DNA of 64,000 bases from Henckelia pumila. Lineage: Eukaryota; Streptophyta; Magnoliopsida; Lamiales; Gesneriaceae. The stretch covers positions 129,116,375-129,180,374 of the forward strand of contig NC_133121.1 of assembly GCF_033568475.1 (NCBI RefSeq), written 5' to 3'. Both the position numbers and the translations under genes were made by a program. Numbering within the stretch: position 1 is the first letter of the stretch; each line of letters starts with the position of its first letter. The notes under the pieces were generated by a model. It searched no databases. It was not told the origin of the DNA and was given only the letters and a program-made list of their open reading frames with translations. Shown one piece after another: positions 60,000-64,000 of the stretch.

Positions 60000-62100
60000 A
60001 TCGGATTTCGTCCTCGAAATCTCTTGCAATCGATACGCACATAAGATAAGGAATAGGAGAAATACTGAATAAGAACTCAGATCAGGAGAATAACTCAGAA
60101 TAACATTGTCTCATATCAGATTCATCTTCTCAATAACTTATTCAGTTCTACGACGAATCCACTGATTCAAATCTGAGTTGCTTTTCTTCCTTATCAAATA
60201 GTAATATCATTTGCTCGACATAGATTAATGTCTCGTCAAACTTAATTTCATCTGACTGAAGTACATAAGCAGTCTCATTCTAATATGTCGCGAATATCAG
60301 ATAGAAATGGAGGAAATAAAAGTCGACAGACAAGATTTCCTACTTCTTCAGAAGTGTCATCGGATTCAACAATTCTCTAAGATAATAGTCGTCGCTTGTT
60401 AAATCAAACAATACATTCGAAACCAAAGAATTTGCAAACATACTCAATCTTCCTGTTCAAAGCACAAAATCGGTGTCTAATCTGCGTATGTTTTGCTTCT
60501 CAATCATCAACTATCTTTATTCTATTCTGGAAAAGCTTCTCGTTCTCTACCTTCATTGCGACCCATAAAAAAAATCTGATAGTTGTTCCAGAAATTACCA
60601 TCTCCAAGTGGCAATATTAGTCAGCTAATACCAAATCAGGTATTAGGATTCTGAACATCTTCTCAACTTTTGGATAGTCAATTCAGACAATCCATCGATA
60701 AGAGGATGGTAGGATGAAATCACATACAACCATTTACTCAAAAATATCTGACAATCGATGCCACAGTCTATCAAATAAATCTAAAGTCTCTAACTCGACA
60801 ATAGATTTTTAATACTTCTTGACATCTCATCATGTCATTAACTTCTTTTACAACTATCTTCTCCTATCCGTAGCATAACCAATATTGCATATTCGTTTAT
60901 TTGTCGACATCTACTTAGGTAAATCGCAAACTCAAAACGATCAATAGCGCATCAGTACCATACAACTCAAAATAGTACCCTGACACAATAGATTTCAACA
61001 TCTTTACAACATCATCGAGTCATATCAATTCCAGAAGCAAACCCTTTTGACAATTTTTCATAGCAAGGAATAACATTTCTTGTATAGATCCTAGCTATTT
61101 TATCATATTGTATAACGTCAAATACAACATATCATGCTATCTGTAAGAACTATCAAATACGATACCACAATCTCATACCAATATAGATAGTTTTCAGAAT
61201 AAAATTCAACGGCATTTAATCTTCTTTCGATTCTGAACTACAAATATGTTCATAAACCATTCAATTGATCTCGCTCAGTTTAATTAATTGACAGTCTAGG
61301 CTTTAGAACCAAGAATTCTATCACATCTGCATTCATTTCTCATCTGTTAGAATCGATAAATTCTGTAACTGCTCAAATCAATCAGCTAGTCAAGGCAAAC
61401 AATAGCAAGTCATCATTGTGGCCTTATTCAATTTCTGATCATTAGCCCAAAATCTCACTGGTCTGTATTTTTTTTCAATTCTTGTAGTTCTGTTGGTGCC
61501 ATTCTAAAAGGTACTTTCGAAGTCAATAAGATACCTGACATCAGTTACATATCGAAGTCCATCTCACAGACTGAAAGTAATCCAAGAATTTCATCTGGAA
61601 CATATCAGTAATTACCTAACCATTGACAGATTAGTCAATTTTGGACTAGCTTTCATCATATCTGTTGCATAATAAAGAATTCCCTTGCTCTTTCTGCAAT
61701 CATCGATTCACAAATAGATAGATAGATATCAAAGAAATTCAAAATTTCAAACTCTTATCGTAAAATTCCCATCCTTTTATCAATTCAGTTCTGAATCTCA
61801 TACTTTCTGAATCAATCTACGACATCCTTGTACTTGGTTAACATATCTAACCCGATAATTCAGTCATAATCTGAAAAATCAAGCACAATACAGTCTCTAT
61901 CTCTCACATTACCTTCAAACTGTAGTATACCTTTCCTGACAACTCTGACAGAAATAAGACCTCCCCTCCTAAGTAAAGAGATCACAACTACAGAACATAA
62001 TGGCTCAGAGGTAATGCAGGCAACATGACAAAGTGCTCAAAAAGAACATATGCGAAGGATAGGTATATCGCAATATAAAACTAGGCAATAGAACAATTAC
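60000..62100 (-). pseudogene. Decayed Gypsy pol region
   Basis: Position between gag and the polypurine tract, and a GATTTCGAGGACGAAATC block next to the tract, which is typical of the end of Gypsy pol. No long open frame remains, and it is shorter than a full pol. Confidence 0.55.
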
Positions 62101-62103
62101 CTG

Positions 62104-62316
62104 CTAAACATCATCTGAGGTTTGGCTTTCTGACTGAGTCTCAGATTTCGAAGACTCCATACCTTGTGATCTTCGAGAGTCTCGCTGGGGACACACTCTT
62201 GCAAAATGGCCTGGCTGACGACATATGTTGCAATTACCAGAGACTCCTTGGCATTGCTCAGTTTGATGTCTTCCTCCACATCGATTACAATACACACCGG
62301 TATAATTGGAACTCAC
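62104..62316 (-). pseudogene. Gypsy gag zinc-knuckle segment
   Basis: Encodes two Cys-rich knuckles, the second a clear C-x2-C-x4-H-x4-C (CNICRQPGHFARVC), the nucleic-acid binding part of Gag. Confidence 0.75.
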
Positions 62317-62436
62317 CTGTCTTCCACTGGAACTGGGGAAACTACTCTCTGTTTTCTTGAACTGTTTCCCTTGAGCTTTCAGAAATTTTTTCCTCCCATT
62401 GTTGCTGCTACCGCTCTCATATCTGGGGAATGGAGA

Positions 62437-63216
62437 TTAAAACTGAGCTGATTGTTGTGGCTGTAGTGGTGGCTGTGAGACAATCAATGTTCTTTGCTGT
62501 CTAAGTAATCCAGCCTCTGCTCCCTTTGCTTGATCAATCGCATCAGCAAAAGTATTCGGTCTCCCCGTGTTCACCAAAGTAAACACATCAGAATTCAGTC
62601 CATTAATGAACTGATCAGCCATTGCCTCATCACTATCAGAAACATGTGGAGCAAAGCGTAGCAAGGTAGAAAACTTTGCAACATATTCTTCAACATTTAA
62701 ATTTCCCTGGTTCAGATTGGAAAATTCAGCACCCTTGTCTTTGCGATAAGATACTGGAAAGAAACGTTGGTAAAACTCAATTTTGAAGACTTTCCAGGTG
62801 ATCACTGTACCTCGATGCTCCAAGGCTCTCTTGGTTGTAAACCACCAACTCTTTGCAACTTCATGCAATTGATGGCCTATCAGTCTGACTCTCCGTTCAT
62901 CACTGTAATCAAGAGAATCAAACAACATTTCTATATCATCAAGCCAACTTTCACAAGCTACTGAATTTTCCGTCCCCTTCAAAATCGGCGGTTTAAAAGA
63001 CTGAAATCGTTTCAACAGTATTTCCATAGGTGAAGCTGTAACATTCATCAAATCATCGGATATAATGACCTGTTCTATTCTCGGTGCTTCTGGTGTTTGT
63101 GGCACTGTCGGGGCTACATTCACCTGTTCTGGAAATGTCTGTGTTTCATTTTCCTGTTCAGGTTGAGGATTTGCCACTGTCTGTCTAGTAGTTGGTCGTC
63201 CTGGTTGTCGAGACAT
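62437..63216 (-). CDS. Gypsy gag capsid region
   Basis: A 259-codon open frame with a retrotrans_gag core (SWLDDIEMLFDSL, AKSWWFTTK, FYQRFFP and YVAKFSTLLRFAP) after a Pro/Gln-rich leader. It starts about 330 bp inside the 5' LTR. Part of a fossil element; see the entry for the whole element. Confidence 0.8.
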   Translation of the reverse strand: MSRQPGRPTTRQTVANPQPEQENETQTFPEQVNVAPTVPQTPEAPRIEQVIISDDLMNVTASPMEILLKRFQSFKPPILKGTENSVACESWLDDIEMLFDSLDYSDERRVRLIGHQLHEVAKSWWFTTKRALEHRGTVITWKVFKIEFYQRFFPVSYRKDKGAEFSNLNQGNLNVEEYVAKFSTLLRFAPHVSDSDEAMADQFINGLNSDVFTLVNTGRPNTFADAIDQAKGAEAGLLRQQRTLIVSQPPLQPQQSAQF

Positions 63217-63533
63217 ATTTGATTATCAACATGGTAAGAATACCAAAACATGCTTCCAATCAATTCAGATAGTCGGGTAACATGTCATAAACCATATAAC
63301 ACATGCTTGAATCATGTCAGATATTCCAAGAAACATGTGTCTTTAACCAACATATCATACTTTCAAATAAAATAAATACAACATCATATAAGTAAATACT
63401 TGAAAGTAAACCATGCTAGCATTTACACATATAATTCAATTATGTAAATAAATCTCAGCATGATCAAATAAGTAAGCAGGGAATAAGACTCGATCTACCC
63501 CACTTACTATCTATCTTAGTCCAGAATTTTCTT

Positions 63534-63545
63534 GCTCTGATACCA
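63534..63545 (-). other. Primer-binding site for initiator Met-tRNA
   Basis: TGGTATCAGAGC on the minus strand, five bases inside the end of the 5' LTR: the standard plant priming site. Confidence 0.9.
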
Positions 63546-63550
63546 CATGT

Positions 63551-64000
63551 TGTGAGGATCCGAGTACTAATCTCTCATTTCAATACAATTAACCAAATAA
63601 TCATAATAATTAGTCAAGCATCAAAGACTAAATAAGATAAACAAAATTTTTTATTTTTTTTTAAAAAAAATAGAGCACCTCGCTCGATCGGTGAAGAACA
63701 CCCGATCGAGCGAGCCCTGAAGCCAACTTCTCGGGTTGGGAATATTTTGGCCTCGCTCGATCGGTTAATCTTCACCGATCGAGCGAGCCCAAAATGCTCA
63801 CTCACTGTTTCCAATATAAGGGCCTCGCTCGATCGGTGATAATCACCCGATCGAGCGGGCTCATTGTGCAGAAAAAAAAAACAGAAGATCTTTTGCTGTC
63901 AAAAGTGAGTCCCTTCCATTCTTTTCTATTTAGCATCATCTCATGTATAATCTATACATAATCAAAGGCTAACATGCATTATAACATGATATAGCTAAAG
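63551..64000 (-). repeat. 5' LTR, partial (runs off the window)
   Basis: Nearly identical to 57447-57896 at a constant offset of 6104 bases. Confidence 0.95.

Larger units (their letters stand above)
57447..64000 (-). mobile_element. Ty3/Gypsy LTR retroelement, recent but broken, continues past the window
   Basis: Minus-strand element. Parts from its 5' side: partial LTR (63551-64000 and beyond), tRNA-iMet priming site (63534-63545), gag region (62104-63216), a decayed pol region (about 60000-62100), polypurine tract (59984-59998) and a complete LTR (57447-59983). Gag type and gene order indicate Ty3/Gypsy. The internal part is only about 3.6 kb, shorter than a full Gypsy interior, and pol has many breaks with no long open frame. 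Over the roughly 450 bp that can be compared, the two LTRs differ by about two base changes plus homopolymer length, so insertion is recent. The target duplication cannot be checked, because the right end is outside the window. Confidence 0.9.

Noticed and set aside
1-64000. tRNA or other structured RNA genes
   Set aside because: No cloverleaf with A/B boxes was recognised by eye. A covariance-model scan would settle this; a hit would overturn it.

Overview
This is a 64 kb piece of a eudicot nuclear genome. The evidence is AT-rich intergenic DNA, split genes with GT-AG introns, and plant-only families (ATL RING-H2, group IIe WRKY, LEA_2/NHL, REVEILLE MYB, CBE1), plus dense plant transposons. 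An asterid, perhaps Lamiales, is my weak guess from general feel only; the sequence does not prove it.

Eight host genes can be modelled exon by exon with phases that close. On the minus strand: an ATL RING-H2 ubiquitin ligase (1279-1893, intronless), an LEA_2/NHL membrane protein (4444-5094, intronless), a prolyl aminopeptidase-like alpha/beta hydrolase (8240-12272, 10 exons, 509 aa), a WRKY22-like factor (15391-16721, 3 exons, 355 aa), and a CBE1-like eIF4E-binding protein (47648-54983, 10 coding exons, 1080 aa). On the plus strand: a TRAIP-like RING ligase (32936-37000, 9 exons, 578 aa), an endosulfine/ARPP-19 homologue (39263-40089, 6 coding exons, 114 aa), and a REVEILLE-type clock MYB (42816-45612, 8 exons, 300 aa). 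They form no operon or cluster. Loose themes are ubiquitin ligation (two RING proteins), cell cycle and genome maintenance (TRAIP, endosulfine), translation (CBE1), the clock (RVE) and immunity (WRKY, NHL, ATL).

The spaces between genes are a transposon layer cake. At 20557-26218 a hAT-type element with a perfect 8-bp target duplication has been split by a PIF/Harbinger element (about 21134-25893). That inner element still carries both its transposase gene and its Myb/SANT-like accessory gene; the transposase has one in-frame stop. Several small elements with 9-10-bp target duplications (Mutator type) lie at 6858-7169, 7807-7973, 12425-12599, 12635-12813, 28957-29138 and 55887-56589. A second hAT-like element (27114-28470) carries a nested copy of the 6858 family. 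A solo LTR with a perfect 5-bp duplication occupies 30977-32376. The CBE1 intron 4 holds an antisense LINE tail.

The right edge (57447-64000) is a minus-strand Ty3/Gypsy element. Its left LTR is complete (about 2.5 kb), its right LTR runs off the window, and its PBS and PPT are clear. It has a readable gag but a decayed, shortened pol, although the compared LTR parts are almost identical. It is therefore a recent insertion of a probably non-autonomous lineage.

I found no tRNA, rRNA, CRISPR or prokaryote-like system. The most unusual items are the nested hAT/Harbinger composite, the transposase intron made almost wholly of a trinucleotide repeat, the triple GC-rich hairpins in the Gypsy LTR, and the family of perfect-duplication foldback MITEs.
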